From assembly GCA_038503035.1 (NCBI GenBank), contig JAVSML010025226.1:205949-269948 (forward strand): a DNA stretch of 64,000 bases, given 5' to 3'. The notes under the pieces are model-generated. The model made no database searches. It was given only the letters and a program-made list of their open reading frames with translations, and was not told the DNA's origin. The stretch is from Crocodylus rhombifer. Its lineage: Eukaryota; Chordata; Crocodylia; Crocodylidae. Each line of letters opens with the position of its first letter. The stretch's first letter is position 1. A program made the translations under genes and the position numbers. This document shows, in pieces, positions 38,400 to 49,786 of the stretch.

Positions 38400-38770
38400 G
38401 CACCCTGGGTCCCAGGGCATGAGGATGTCCATCAGTTGCTGCATAAAGGGCATGAACTTGTAGGCACTCCTCAACCAATGATTGTCATTGGTGATTGCAA
38501 TCCACAAGGCCTTGATCTTTATGGGGCACTGCCACAACTTGTTGTGCCTGCACTCTCTAGTCTGGCCTGACAGCCCCTCATAGATGTGGGCATTGGAGCA
38601 CCTGCCCCACTTGAATTGGCACTGGACTTGCCTTGCCCCATAGCTCCATGAGGTCACCAGTCTCCTTCTGTGACCAGCTGGGGCCCCGGGTGGTAGGCAC
38701 AGGTGTGGGTATGGGCGTTGGTAAGAACATTGCCATTAGGGTTTCCATGCTGGCTTGCTGGGCCTCCACC
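38400..38770 (-). pseudogene. Harbinger Myb/SANT-like DNA-binding gene, frameshifted
   Basis: On the - strand the N-terminal part reads PSWSQKETGDLMELWGKA (about 38690 down to 38635), the first helix of a Myb/SANT-like (trihelix, Myb_DNA-bind_4) domain. A frame change follows. Then come NAHIYEGLSGQTRECRH, KIKALWIAITNDNH and FMPFMQQLMDIL (about 38595 down to 38410), matching the second and third helices and the linker to the conserved FPF-type segment. A proline-rich tail follows toward 37932. In Harbinger elements this protein helps carry the transposase to the nucleus and to the element ends. It is convergent to the transposase, as expected. Upstream frames on the same strand (38770-39045) may be its degenerate N-terminus. 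Confidence 0.7.
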
Positions 38771-39371
38771 TAGCTGCCCTTGTGCTTCTGGGCCTGGGCA
38801 GCTTCCTGCAGCACCTAGTGCAGGGGTCTGGCATAGGACTGACAGCTGTGTGGCTGAGGCAATGCCCCACAAAACCTGCAAGCTGTGGGCAGTTTCTGCG
38901 GATGGGATGTGGGCATCTGGATCTGGGCCTGGCAGCCAGAAGCTTCCTGCAGCTGGACCTGGGCGCTGGCAGGCCTGGCTGGAGTTTGCAGTAGTCTGCA
39001 ACATCCTGTAGCACCCTGCAGGCCTGTACAGTGTGGGTGTGGCAACCTGTGGTAGTGTAGTGCCAGGCGGTGGTGCTGGGGTGCAGGCAGGCTGGTGAGG
39101 CTAGCCTATGGCCTGCCCAGGGGGCTCACATGGGCTGGGGTCACCTCAGGCTGTCTGCTGGTGTATCCTAGGACTCAAAAATACCTGTAGACTTTTGAAG
39201 GCCTAAGGCAAGGGCTGCAATAGAAGTAGCCCAGCCCTGAGGCAGGAGAGGCTCCCAGCCCAGACCCCTGGGGCTAGCCTCAGACTGGCCCCCTAGTGGC
39301 AGGCCTGACCTGAGAGAAAATTTGCCCGTGTCACATCTACATGTGCATTACTGCACAGTAACTAATACCAA

Positions 39372-39409
39372 GTGAATTTGATACCTGCATTTGCAGATAT
39401 CAAATTTAC
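39372..39409. repeat. Subterminal hairpin of the Harbinger element
   Basis: The left arm GTGAATTTGATACCTGCA and right arm TGCAGATATCAAATTTAC pair around TT with two mismatches (a 38-bp near-palindrome). The TTTGATACCTG...TATCAAATTT core recurs at 54028-54068, and a GCTAC variant recurs at 54362-54403. Confidence 0.85.
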
Positions 39410-39524
39410 TCACAATTAGGTGGTTTTACTGTGCAGTAAGTGTGCACATTTATAGACACACATGGTTACTGTGCAGTAAACTACACTACTGTGCAATTAA
39501 GCATCTTGTGTAGACGCACCCACA

Positions 39525-40512
39525 GTGAAATTTGAAAGGGTAGCAGTGACACTTTAGATTTCCACTGATAAGTGATGGAAAAGTACAGTTCTATCACTTT
39601 CGTAATGGTGGTCTTTTGCCCCCTATTGTTTCTTACACTGAAGAAAACAATTGAATGTATTCTTTGTTTGTACACTGACCTGAACAATATCAACTCAATG
39701 GAAGACTTGTGTTGGGTCCCATATGCCCATTCTGTATTGAATTTTTAAAAAACCTACAATATATCATTCCAAAAAGATTATGAAAGATCCCACCCCAACA
39801 AGAATCATCCTGGAGCATTCATGTATCTGCAGAGTTCAATTAGTAGCAATTCTGTCTCTGCGCCAAGAGATTCTGAGTTCAGTGCAATCCAAAGGGAGAG
39901 CTATAATTTTCTGGCAGTGATACCCATTATGCTAGATGTGAAACAGAGGTCCCATCTGGCTGAGTATTGTAGTCTGATTGTCAAGGTGAAAGTTTAATAC
40001 CCAAAGAATTAAAAAAAAAAAAAACATGAAAAAAAAGAAGAAGAAAAAGAAGAGGTCAAAAGTCCACCCAAGCCTAGCATGGTCAAGGGATTCCAGTTTT
40101 TGTAGTCAATGGTACAGGAAGTGATATCACAACTGATCACATTTGATGCCCCAGCTCAAATGGTTAAATATACACTGAGAGTTGTATTGAAGTAAGTCTT
40201 CAGCAGTAGACCAGAGCAAGAGTCAAACTCATGCCTCTGGAGCTATAGCAAGACACTGTAACAATTCAGGCACCACATCCCTCTGATAAGAATATGTGCT
40301 AGACATTTATTTATATTTATTAGTGCTGCCTGAAAAATTTAAAACCAAAATGGAGTTTAGTTGAAGTCAATTTTTTGTACCCAAACAAGCAAATTTTAGT
40401 AGAACTTTCCATTGAGAGAGAGAGAGAAAACTGTTTTGCCTTGACCTAACAATGGTATGTTTTTGGGTCGGATGGCATTAAATGTGTGCCTCTACCTGAG
40501 TGCCTACCTTTC
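39525..40512. other. Unique interval, no gene seen
   Basis: The first few tens of bases continue the CR1 broken by the transposon. The rest is unassigned, with an A-rich run at about 40010-40052 and a short GA run near 40418-40429. No gene recognised. Confidence 0.5.
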
Positions 40513-40610
40513 TTCATAGACTGATGGATTTAGAGCCAGAAATAACCACTGTAATCAAAAGTCTGGCCTCATGGCATTGCAGCTGAGTCATGTATGTTCC
40601 CATTTTACTC
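40513..40610 (-). repeat. Old CR1/L3-type LINE 3'-end fragment
   Basis: CTTCATAGACTGATGGATTT, AGAGCCAGAAATAACCACTG and GTAATCAAAAGTCTGGCCTC resemble the reversed CR1 end phrase of the 'catagattctaaggccagaagggaccattgtgatcatctagtctgacctc' type. The copy is divergent. Confidence 0.6.
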
Positions 40611-41523
40611 ATGGCCCCATAACATTTCCCACAGTGGTCTCTTTCTATCTCTTTATCCTATGATAATATCTATTGCCACTGGACATCATGGTGCTGCCTT
40701 CTAAAACAATCCTGAATTTTTCATTAAAAGTTATGATATTTTGACTCTGCCTTTTGATTCAGGATGAGAGCCAGCATCAAACTATCAGGATTTCCCACAG
40801 GAAAGAATTCATATTATTTATATTACATGTGATTCCAGGACCCTGATCAAGATTGCAGTCCCATTATGCTGGGCTCTGTACAAACACAGATGCTTCCTTG
40901 GAAAGACTACAGTCTAAAAAGTCAGAGGAAGGGTGAGGGGATAAGGCACAACAGAGTTATATATAATTACACGTATAATGCTATGTATCCATGGGCATGC
41001 AGGGGATATATCCCTAGTTAGACACTTATCTGACCAATGAACAAACATGATGTGCTTAGGACTTTGCACCTTCCCATCCATGGTCTCATGTATACGTTTT
41101 TTAAATAGGTTGTATATATATTTTTAAATAGTAAGATGTGGTTATTCAGATGCGCTTGTGCTCATACTGCTTGGTTTTAAAAACCAAATCAACATTTTAG
41201 ACCCAGGTGTAGACACGTATAACAATTCAAAGTTGTACTCAGGGAAAAAATTACAGAGACTTAGCTCAACTGTATTGCTGGCTGGAGTATGCAAACCTAA
41301 TGGTTCCATAGTAACAGCTGATATTCAGGCATCCAAATGACAACTCCCCCTCTACTTTTAAAGTAGTTAAAAGTTATTTCTGTCCACAGACCCAGACAAC
41401 CCAGGTCTTGGCTATGAATAAGGCTGGTTGTTTGACATAGCAAATAATAGAATTGGCTTTACCATGGTAAAGAATGAATTTTGAAATTATGTAACATCTT
41501 GGTACCCACAATTTGACTTATTT

Positions 41524-41660
41524 TATTCTTAGATTGTAAAGACAGAAGAGATCATTGTGACCACGTGTTATGACCCTCTTCATCATATCAGCCATAAGAT
41601 TTCCCTGAATTCATTTGTGTTTCAACTGCAGGATATTTTCTAAGAACTGTTCCCTGCCCC
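41524..41660 (-). repeat. Old CR1/L3-type LINE 3'-end fragment
   Basis: TTCTTAGATTGTAAAGACAG, AAGAGATCATTGTGACCACG and CATCAGCCATAAGATTTCCC-like strings follow the reversed end of the same old CR1 group as at 40.5 kb. A C-rich tract follows at 41659-41690. Confidence 0.7.
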
Positions 41661-41769
41661 CCACCCCCCCAGCTCCCTCCCCCTCAGTTTTAGGTTTATT
41701 ATCCATTAAAAATCAGTAAACTACTTGCCACTAGTCATTTCTGGAAAGACTACCAAGGTAAGTTGTGTA

Positions 41770-41897
41770 ATCTTCCCCAGTAGAAGTTTTTAAGAGCAGG
41801 GTAGACTCAAGCCTGGCTAGATTGGTTTGACAAGGATATTCCTTCTATGAGCAGGGGGCTGGTTAGCCTCTTCTAGCCCTATTTTTCTATGATTTAG
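41770..41897 (+). repeat. CR1 LINE 3'-end fragment
   Basis: AGAAGTTTTTAAGAGCAGGG, ACTCAAGCCTGGCTAGATTG, TATGAGCAGGGGGCTGGTTA, CCTCTTCTAGCCCTA and TTTTTCTATGATTTA reproduce the final part of CR1 in the + orientation. The end carries the CTATGATT terminal repeat unit. It is 5' truncated. Confidence 0.8.
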
Positions 41898-44800
41898 ATG
41901 TATATGAATTTAGTATAACTCCAAATGGCATGTAGGCTGTTTTTAAAAGGAGAATACATTATCTCTTATTTTGACATAGCACTGGATACATCCCCATATT
42001 ATAGTTTCATAGGTCTCCATTTGCCTCTAAGTATGGTTACAGTGGAAGATGTGACCAAGACCAGGTAAGATATGTAGCAAATATGAGGCCCTAGTCATCT
42101 TGCTGTTGCAACTCTATAGATTTGAGTGGTTTTCTCCAGGTTTACGTGAAAAATGATCAGTATCTTCAAAAGAGGAGAGAGGAGAAAGGAGGGAAATTAA
42201 ATTGCAAAAGATAAAGCTCAGCTCATTTAAAGAAAAAGATGTGATCTGATCAATATGCTGGCTTCTCAGCCGACTTGAAATTCAAGAGACAGTGCATGTT
42301 TACAATTCACTTGAAGCCATAAAAGGACCAGGTTTAAAATAACCATTAGCGCAGGTTAATAACAATGCCCAATCTGTCAATATTGCAAGTTCAATCTTCA
42401 GTATCAGATCATACAAGCTGCTGTTGGGAAAAAAAAATGGGCCTGAACAAGGAGTTGTTAAGCTTCAGTTTTGAATTTAGAAACTGCTCCTCCTCTGCTC
42501 TTCCAGTGCTTTTATGCGCTCCTCACAACTCCCACAGCAGTTCCTGGCACTTTTTCCTTGACCCTGGTTGGAGCAGTTTATCTAAAGCTCTCCATGGGGA
42601 AAGTAAATAGAACATATAATGCAAGTTCCTTGCCTCATCCCTGGCTCCTTTGACAACAGCCAAAGGAACAACAGCAAAACTGTACTTGGCAATTGGACAG
42701 CAATGGGGGAAGTATCTTTGAAATGACCTTTTTATTCAAATTTAAAAGAAAGGGGAACATGCTAAGGAGGTATTTTGAGAGGGATATTTCAGGTAAGCAG
42801 CTGTCTGGTTACAGGTAAAATGTGACTCATCACGAATCCGAGATGTAAAAAGATGCCCAGTTTGAACCTGGAATGAAATTGCAAGTTCAGAAAGACAGTT
42901 GCCAATTAAAAAAGGGATGCCAACCTCAGAAAAAGTATTCCTAAATATATCTCTATGTTAGATATAATCTCAATACCTCTATAAATGATTCACCTTCAGT
43001 TACTTCCCAGTCATGCAGAAAGTGGCAATTTTATATAACGATGGGAGGTACTGTTCTGAAGTAATAAAGAGTGACTCCATTCTGACTCACAAGACAGATA
43101 TTTAGATCCCTTCCATACAATAGAAATACTTCCCACACTTGGGGGGGGGGCAGGGGGCACAGCAAGAGCAAATTAACATATATTAAATGTGTTAGAAAAA
43201 AAATTGTTATTTATCACCTCTTCCACATAGTCCTGGATTAATTAGCTTTGCCTATTTCATTCGCTCAGTCACACCTAATGAAAATGATCACTTCCTGAAA
43301 CAACAACAAAAAACCTTATTTCTGGTGAGATTAAAAATGCTCGTAGGAGTTGGAACTTCATTCATTCCATTTCTGTTGCCTGGACTTGTTCTAAAACATA
43401 AAAGACAGGGGTTTGTTAAGTTACAGTCACATTCTTTCTCTAGTCATTACTTCAGATTTGCACTAGTTTAAATGAGAGCAGATTCTAATGTGGAGATTTT
43501 GGATCTGGTTATGCTCTGTACAAAGCAAACCTTGGCCAGTTCCCACATTCCTAATGATGACGTGTAGGAAGGAGGTTAGCACATCGGCTGTTGATTTGTC
43601 AATAACTTAATTCTCCATGACAACCTCCCCAGAGGAGTGAGAAAAGTCAATAGAGTGAAGTTCACATCACCTAGGACAGCTGATGGGAGGCAGAACACAA
43701 TAAAGAAGATAGAAGCCATAAACCATGATAGGCAATGATTTACCCGTCAAACAGGAGAAGTATAAAGAATAGTTAAAATGACAAAATCAAGTGAGTCATT
43801 AAAGACTGATCTAAGTAAATAATGTTCCTGTGGAAATCAGGGGGTAATAGTTTAAGAATTATGAAAAAGCTCCTACCCAAACAGTGAAAAATGTGCACAT
43901 ATTTACACCACTCTAGTTGGTCTTTTGGTCATCTACCTACTGCTTGTTTCTATGAACACTCATGTTTGTTCTTTAAGGGTCTGATCCAAGCCCACTGAAA
44001 CCATTCAAAAGAATATTACTGATCCCAGTGAGATTTATTCAGGCTTTAATGCCCAGTGTGGCATAGACACAAAACCATTTGATAGGATTGGTGTTTCTAT
44101 TTCCAGCTGGGAAGACAGGCCATTTGTAGATGAATCCCATGATTGTTTATCAGTCAGCATTGACTAATACAGGTTAGTTTCTTTATTTCTGGTATCTTTT
44201 GTAAGAGACATGATGGGGATGAGCATGTAGGAATCTAAATAGCTAGATCCTGCATCAAGAGAAGGAGACCAGACATTGGTAAAGATTTTAGACCCACTTC
44301 ACCCACATTTCATGTTGTACCAGTGGGACTGTGGTTTAGATAACAAGGTCTAATTCTTCAGTGGGAAAACTAAGGTTTATTAATTTTTGCAAAGCTTTTA
44401 TCAGTTACATTTGTATCTTGCAAAATCAAAACCAAAATTGGGAAGCTTCAGGATTAGTTTCCATTTTATCTGAACTTTCTAAGTTCAGAATAAGACATAT
44501 TGGGTTAGTTTCTAATTTTTGTTGCTGCCATTAATCATAACTAAGTTGATTATTTAGCTGGAGCTACTCAAACACCACTGTTGCAAAACATTTGTCTCCC
44601 AACTTGCTACTGAAAGTTTTATCTCCCTATGTGGTATGTTTGTTCTGGATGCCATCACTATTATTCCTGTATACTATCAAATGTACCAAAAATTGTGGCC
44701 ATATTAGTTGCCTATGGTTTTAGTGGCACAAAAAATATATACTTCTAGTTTTATTCAGTACTCGGGGATTGGATCCTTCTAGTTCTGTTGGTTTCATTGC

Positions 44801-46330
44801 TATCATTTAGACCCAGCATTCTTGATTAGACTTGAAAGAGGAATCAAAAAGACTGATGACCAGCTTACAGGGATAATATTTAAAAATGTCCTGTTTACAG
44901 CCTGTGGTATAGTTTCACATGAGTTTGTGTCACTATGTTGCTCTTGCTAATTTATTATTCATCTGCCATGGTTTAAATATTTATAGTGGTAAGTTCTGTT
45001 TCTTCCCAAGCACCTGTAGTGCTTATGCTCAATAATAATGGGCATCTGTCATTTAAGGCATATTTGGGGGGTTTGGCTTCAATTCTACTGCTGATGACCT
45101 ACACGTCTCCCTCAATTACCTAATTATGAAATAATGCTGACTTGTAGCATGTTCAAATCATCTGTCTTTGGCATTTTTTTTTACAGTGTACTCTTTGGCT
45201 TACAATCCTTCTGATGAATTAACTACAGTGATGTCTACTATAATAAATGTCAGGTCTCTGTCAAATAAACCTCTTTTATTCATTAGTAATTATTTGCTAT
45301 GGCCTTCACCAAAGGAGCTAGTCAAGGTGAAATGGTCAACTGGTTTTATTTAACTAATGCATCCTTTGAATTTGACCATTTGCATTGTACATTGTAATTG
45401 ATACAGTGTATTCCAGGTACTTCATCCCTTTTGTCATGCAAACACTTCATTAAGTCTAAATTATATAATCACATCCTGTTCACTCTTAGCTCAGTTCAGT
45501 TCCCACTGACTTCTAAGACTTTCTATGGGCTTCATTCAGGACAGGTGAACCACAGCTCAACCCCTCTGAATCCTTCCTTTTGTTGGCTTACATTCCACAT
45601 GAGAGCCCAAAAAAGGTCTTGATAGTGTTTTCAGGCTTTTTTTTTAGCATTGTCCAGTGAAACTCTTTGCTGCCATTGATTCTGAATATCAGTGTTGTTG
45701 AGATAAATGATCTTTTTGCCAAATAGCTGAGAGAAATCAAAAAGATACTGGTGGAAGTAGAACTACATCAGATATGAGTTTGACCCAAGTGTTTGCTTTC
45801 TTTATTTTACTTGTGACATATGAAACTTAAAAAAAATGAAAATAGTTCTTAAAGTCTGAACCATAAGCATTTGCCAGAAGAGTGCACCTTTCTTTTTTTT
45901 AACGAAATATCATGAAGTAAAGTCACAAATAAAAAAGAGAGAGAGAAAATGCAAACTGTTGCAGGCATTCATTACAAATCTACCTTTATTTGAAAATGGG
46001 CTTATTTTTCATCACTATACATATTTTGAACTAAATATTGATTCCTCTTCTTGAAAGGGTCCATTTCCCTTGAAAACACCTTTCTTTCAAGTAAAAATGC
46101 CTTCTTTCCTAAACTATTCTTGAAATTTCCCTAAACATACACCAACTATTTAGCTTGCCAACATTCAAGACACTTCTGATACTGTTACAATATCATATTT
46201 TTGTAATGATCTGTCCCAATGTTGTACCCAAATAGAGGAGCTTTGGTAAGACATCACCCTGACTGAAACCTGGATTTGGGCCTTGTTTACCTGAACAAAT
46301 AAGTTGTGTCAGTTGTGCTTCTGTCAATAG
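41898..46330. other. Unique interval, no gene seen
   Basis: No domain-bearing frame. There is a G10 run at 43141-43150. The stretch 42240-42520 and the stretch around 43490-43660 look repeat-free and moderately complex and might be conserved non-coding sequence; no test was possible. Confidence 0.5.
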
Positions 46331-46334
46331 TCAT

Positions 46335-46635
46335 GTTGGGTGTCTTTACACCTGTTCCAGGGGTAGAGGCATTCCTGAGAGCTGCTCTAATTAAAGTGCC
46401 CACAGTATTTTGTATTCAGTGTGTCATTCAGATCAAAATGGTAGTGAGGGCACCTTAAATAAAGCTCGTTTGATGAGCTTTAGTTTAAGCGCCCCTGCCA
46501 CCACTTTGAAATGTGGGGATGCTAAATACACGAGACTCTGAGACTGCTAAAACATGTTAATTAGTGTACTCCAGCAGATGCAATTAATCTAATCTGCTCC
46601 AATGTGCTATAATTATGGCACGTCAGACCAGGTGT
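46335..46635. mobile_element. Possible MITE with strong internal hairpin
   Basis: Sequence of TAATTA/TGCTAAAT style typical of reptile MITEs (GTTAATTAGTGTACTCC, AATGTGCTATAATTATGGCA). It contains a hairpin, CTTAAATAAAGCTC-GTTTGAT-GAGCTTTAGTTTAAG (46454-46489), with 14-bp arms broken by a single extra base. The left boundary is suggested by TTGGGTGTCTTTACACC (46336-46352). I could not define a convincing inverted end pair or target duplication, so the limits are approximate. Confidence 0.4.
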
Positions 46636-47466
46636 CTCGCATGTCTGCAGGCACTGATTATGTTTAAAATTTTAACTGATTATACTTAATGTCATGCTCA
46701 TCTTTGCCTCATAGTGGCACTAGGAAGTGTTTTATTATGCATTTATTAAGATGTAGTTTTCAACATATCTTCTAACTTTCTTCCATTTCTCATTTTAGAC
46801 AAAACTTGATTAGTTGAAAATTAGCTGTGCCTTAAGCCTATTAAAACTGAGCAGATTGGTATTTGCAATTGGCAAGTAATACTCATTGTTTGTTGTCTGG
46901 CTTTCTTATAGCTTGAATTCATGGAACAAAGTCTGAGGGGTAAATCTGAGGGGTAAAAGTGTCCAGGAGAGCTGGCTATATTTTAAGGGTGCAGGAACAA
47001 GCTATCCCAATGTGATGGAAGAACAGAAGTGCAACAGGAGCCCATCCTGGCTAGACAGCAAGCTCTTCATGGAGTTGAAACTCAAAAAGGAATCCTACAC
47101 AAAGTAGAAACTTGGTCATAGTACTTAGGAAGAGTGTGAGAGTATTGTATGGGCTTGCAGGAAGAAAATTAGAAAGGTTAAGGCATGCTTTTGAAATGCA
47201 ACTGGAAAGGGACATAAAAGGCAATAAAAAGAGTATGTCAAAATAAGAGGAAGACCAAAAAAGATCAAACCATAGATCCCTTAAGGAATGAAGAAGGAAA
47301 TCTAGTTACAGATGATTAAAAAAAGGCTAAAGTATTTGATGACTTTTTTACTTCAGTCTTCACAAATAGGGGCAGCTACCAGATGACAAGTGTAGTTGGC
47401 AGCAAAGACAGAATAAGAGACAAATGGCCTAGAGTAATGGCAGAACAGGGTAAGGATTACAGAAAC

Positions 47467-48078
47467 TAATAAAAGATATCACCTCTGCCATGAATTTTGA
47501 TTCCTTTTGCTTCTAGAACAAAACAGTTACAATGTGGATACCTGACACATGGAAGATATAGAATTTTAGCTGCTTTTTAAAATGAAAACTTCATAATTTT
47601 ACAGGAAGGAAGCAAAATTTACCACCTGAAACTCGAGACCCTATTCCTGCCTTTGTTCAAGCTAATTTACATTCTAACTGAGCAGAGACACCTCTCTATG
47701 AAAGAGATAGAAGAGCATTCCATCTTTCCACTTTTCTGTGAAATACGTAACATCATAACCAGAAGGAAATGTGATTCTACATCCTGCTTACTACCAGACA
47801 GCTTTGAGATAAAAGAATTTTCCAACTTTTCCCTGAACCTAATCTGCACAAAATGAACTGTTCTGAACAGGAGACATTACCACACCTTCAGCTCTTCTGT
47901 GAAATATGAATTTTTATTTCTACCTAGGCGAACTTTTACAATCTCTGTAATCTTCTATGTCCGATGAAGGGTGCCTGTGCCTGAAAGCTTGCAAATAAAG
48001 ACTTTTTTTTGCAACTATCTAGTTGATTTAATAAAAGATATCACCTCTGCCACAAATTTTGATTCCTCATAGAAACTA
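47467..48078 (+). mobile_element. Penelope-like element, short copy with terminal direct repeats
   Basis: The target duplication AGAAACTA is at 47461-47468 and 48071-48078, and the flanking old CR1 joins up when one copy is removed. The 602-bp element (about 47469-48070) begins and ends with a 39-bp near-identical direct repeat (47467-47505 and 48029-48067: AATAAAAGATATCACCTCTG, CCA, then AATTTTGATTCCT). Its tail (TCTACCTAGG..., CGATGAAGGGTGCCTGTGCC, TGAAAGCTTGCAAATAAAGA, CTAGTTGATTTAATAAAAGA) matches the tail of the 29.7-31.0 kb relic. Direct terminal repeats (pLTRs) are a known Penelope-like trait. No intact ORF. Confidence 0.7.
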
Positions 48079-49786
48079 AATGCTTTCAAGTCAGCGGGGC
48101 CAGATGGAAGGACTCTAGGGTACTGGGGGAATTTGCAGAGGTAATTTCAAAAATATTAGCTGCCCTCTTTGAGAACTCATGAAGGCTGGGTGAGGTCCCA
48201 AATGATTGGAAAAGGGCAAAATAGTGTCCATCTTAAAGAAAGGGAAGAAAGAGGATCTGGGGAAATATTAACCTGGCTACTTAGAAGATCATGGAGTAGG
48301 CCCTCAAGAAGCATGTATAAGGACAACAAGGTGTTCAGGAACACTCAGCATAGATTCATTAATAAATAGCCATGCCTGATCAACCTGGTTGCCTTCTATG
48401 CTAAAGTGACAGACTTGATGGATGGGAGGAAATCAGTGGATGTGATATACCTTGACTTTAGCAAAGCTTTTCCAAGTCTCCTATGACATTTTCATTAACA
48501 AACTAAATAAATACAGACTAAATGAAAGTACTGTAAGGAGGATACATAACTGGGGATCATCATGCTCAGCAACTAGTTATTAATGGCTCAATGTCTATTT
48601 AGGAAGAGGTATCAAGTGGGATCTCCCAGGGGTCTGTCTGGGGTCCCATACTTTCTAACATCTTCATTCATGATTTGGGGAATGGAATTGAGTGCATGCT
48701 TGGAAACTTTGTGGATGACACTAAGTTGGGTGGAGTTGTAGATGCTGTGGAGGGAAAATTAGGATCCATGATGACCGGGATAGATTGGAAAATGGTCCAT
48801 AATCAGTCAGATGAGGTTCAACAAAGAGAAGTGCCAAGTCCTGCACCTGGGATGGAAAATTTAAATGCACAAATACAGACTGGGGAATAACTGGATAGGC
48901 TGCAGTACTGCATTGGAGGACCCAGAAGTTACAGTGGACCATAAGATGAGCATGAGCCAACAGTGCACTCTTATTAGAATGAAAAGCCAACAGCGTATGG
49001 GCAGTATTAATGAAAGTTTTACTTTGAAATCAATGGAAGTAATTATTTTGATCTATTTAGCTCTTGTCAGGACTCACCTGGAGTATTATATCTGTAAAGA
49101 TCTTATTTTATTTCTGTATAACTGCCACACGGCATTCTCACATTTATGTGACCTTGTAGTCTTGGCTGTTAATCAAAATGAAAGCTTTGTAGTTTTCAAT
49201 GCTCATACCAAGCTACACATGCGCATTTTATAAGTTTCTTTTCTTATCTGTAAGTGTCATACCTGCAGAAACGAAACTTATGTAGAAAATCTACATAATA
49301 ACTATTGTGTAAAAGAAACTATCCTATCCCTGTATGCTTAGCTTATATCATAGTTAGTGTCATAGAGGCAGTCCAACCAACATCTATAAAGAGGCAAAGA
49401 AGCAGGAAACAGCAGAGACAACGACTGGACAACCCTTCAGGATTGATCACCCTGTAATCCGGTCCTCAGCCTCCCTGCCTGGGCATATCCCAGTGAAAAC
49501 CAAGGCCTCGAAAATCCGACAATCGACAGCAATTCACCGCGTTACAGTTTTATTATTTTTCATCCTGTTCATGAGCTGTTGACCAGCCCTAGGACTAACT
49601 AGTGGGCAGCCGCACCTATCATTGGACTAGTTCCAGTGGTGGAAAGCAAGGGCTTACTAGTGAACCCTGTGGGCCAACAGACCCCCTTTGTATCTGGCAT
49701 ACTGTAACTGAAGAAACGTCGGAGACTCCACTTCTTAACTGCCTCTCTTCGTAGCTTAGACAGCATATCTACGCTTCTGTACTTAT

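Larger units (their letters stand above)
35910..39521. mobile_element. PIF/Harbinger-type DNA transposon, degenerate
   Basis: A GC-rich 3612-bp element inserted in an AT-rich CR1 fossil. The ends are GGGTGCATCTACATGTG (35910-35926) and, reverse complemented, GGGTGCGTCTACACAAG (39505-39521); 13 of 17 match. The flanking ACA on both sides (35907-35909 and 39522-39524) is a clean 3-bp target duplication, confirmed by the CR1 string it interrupts. It carries a broken transposase on the + strand and a broken Myb/SANT-like gene on the - strand. This two-gene, 3-bp-duplication layout is that of PIF/Harbinger. A subterminal hairpin lies at 39372-39409. Stops, frameshifts and a missing third catalytic aspartate show it is dead. 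Confidence 0.85.

Noticed and set aside
37935..39014. Several GC-rich frames on both strands at the Harbinger right half
   Set aside because: Only the - strand Myb/SANT pieces show family motifs; the others are shadows of that gene or of GC bias.
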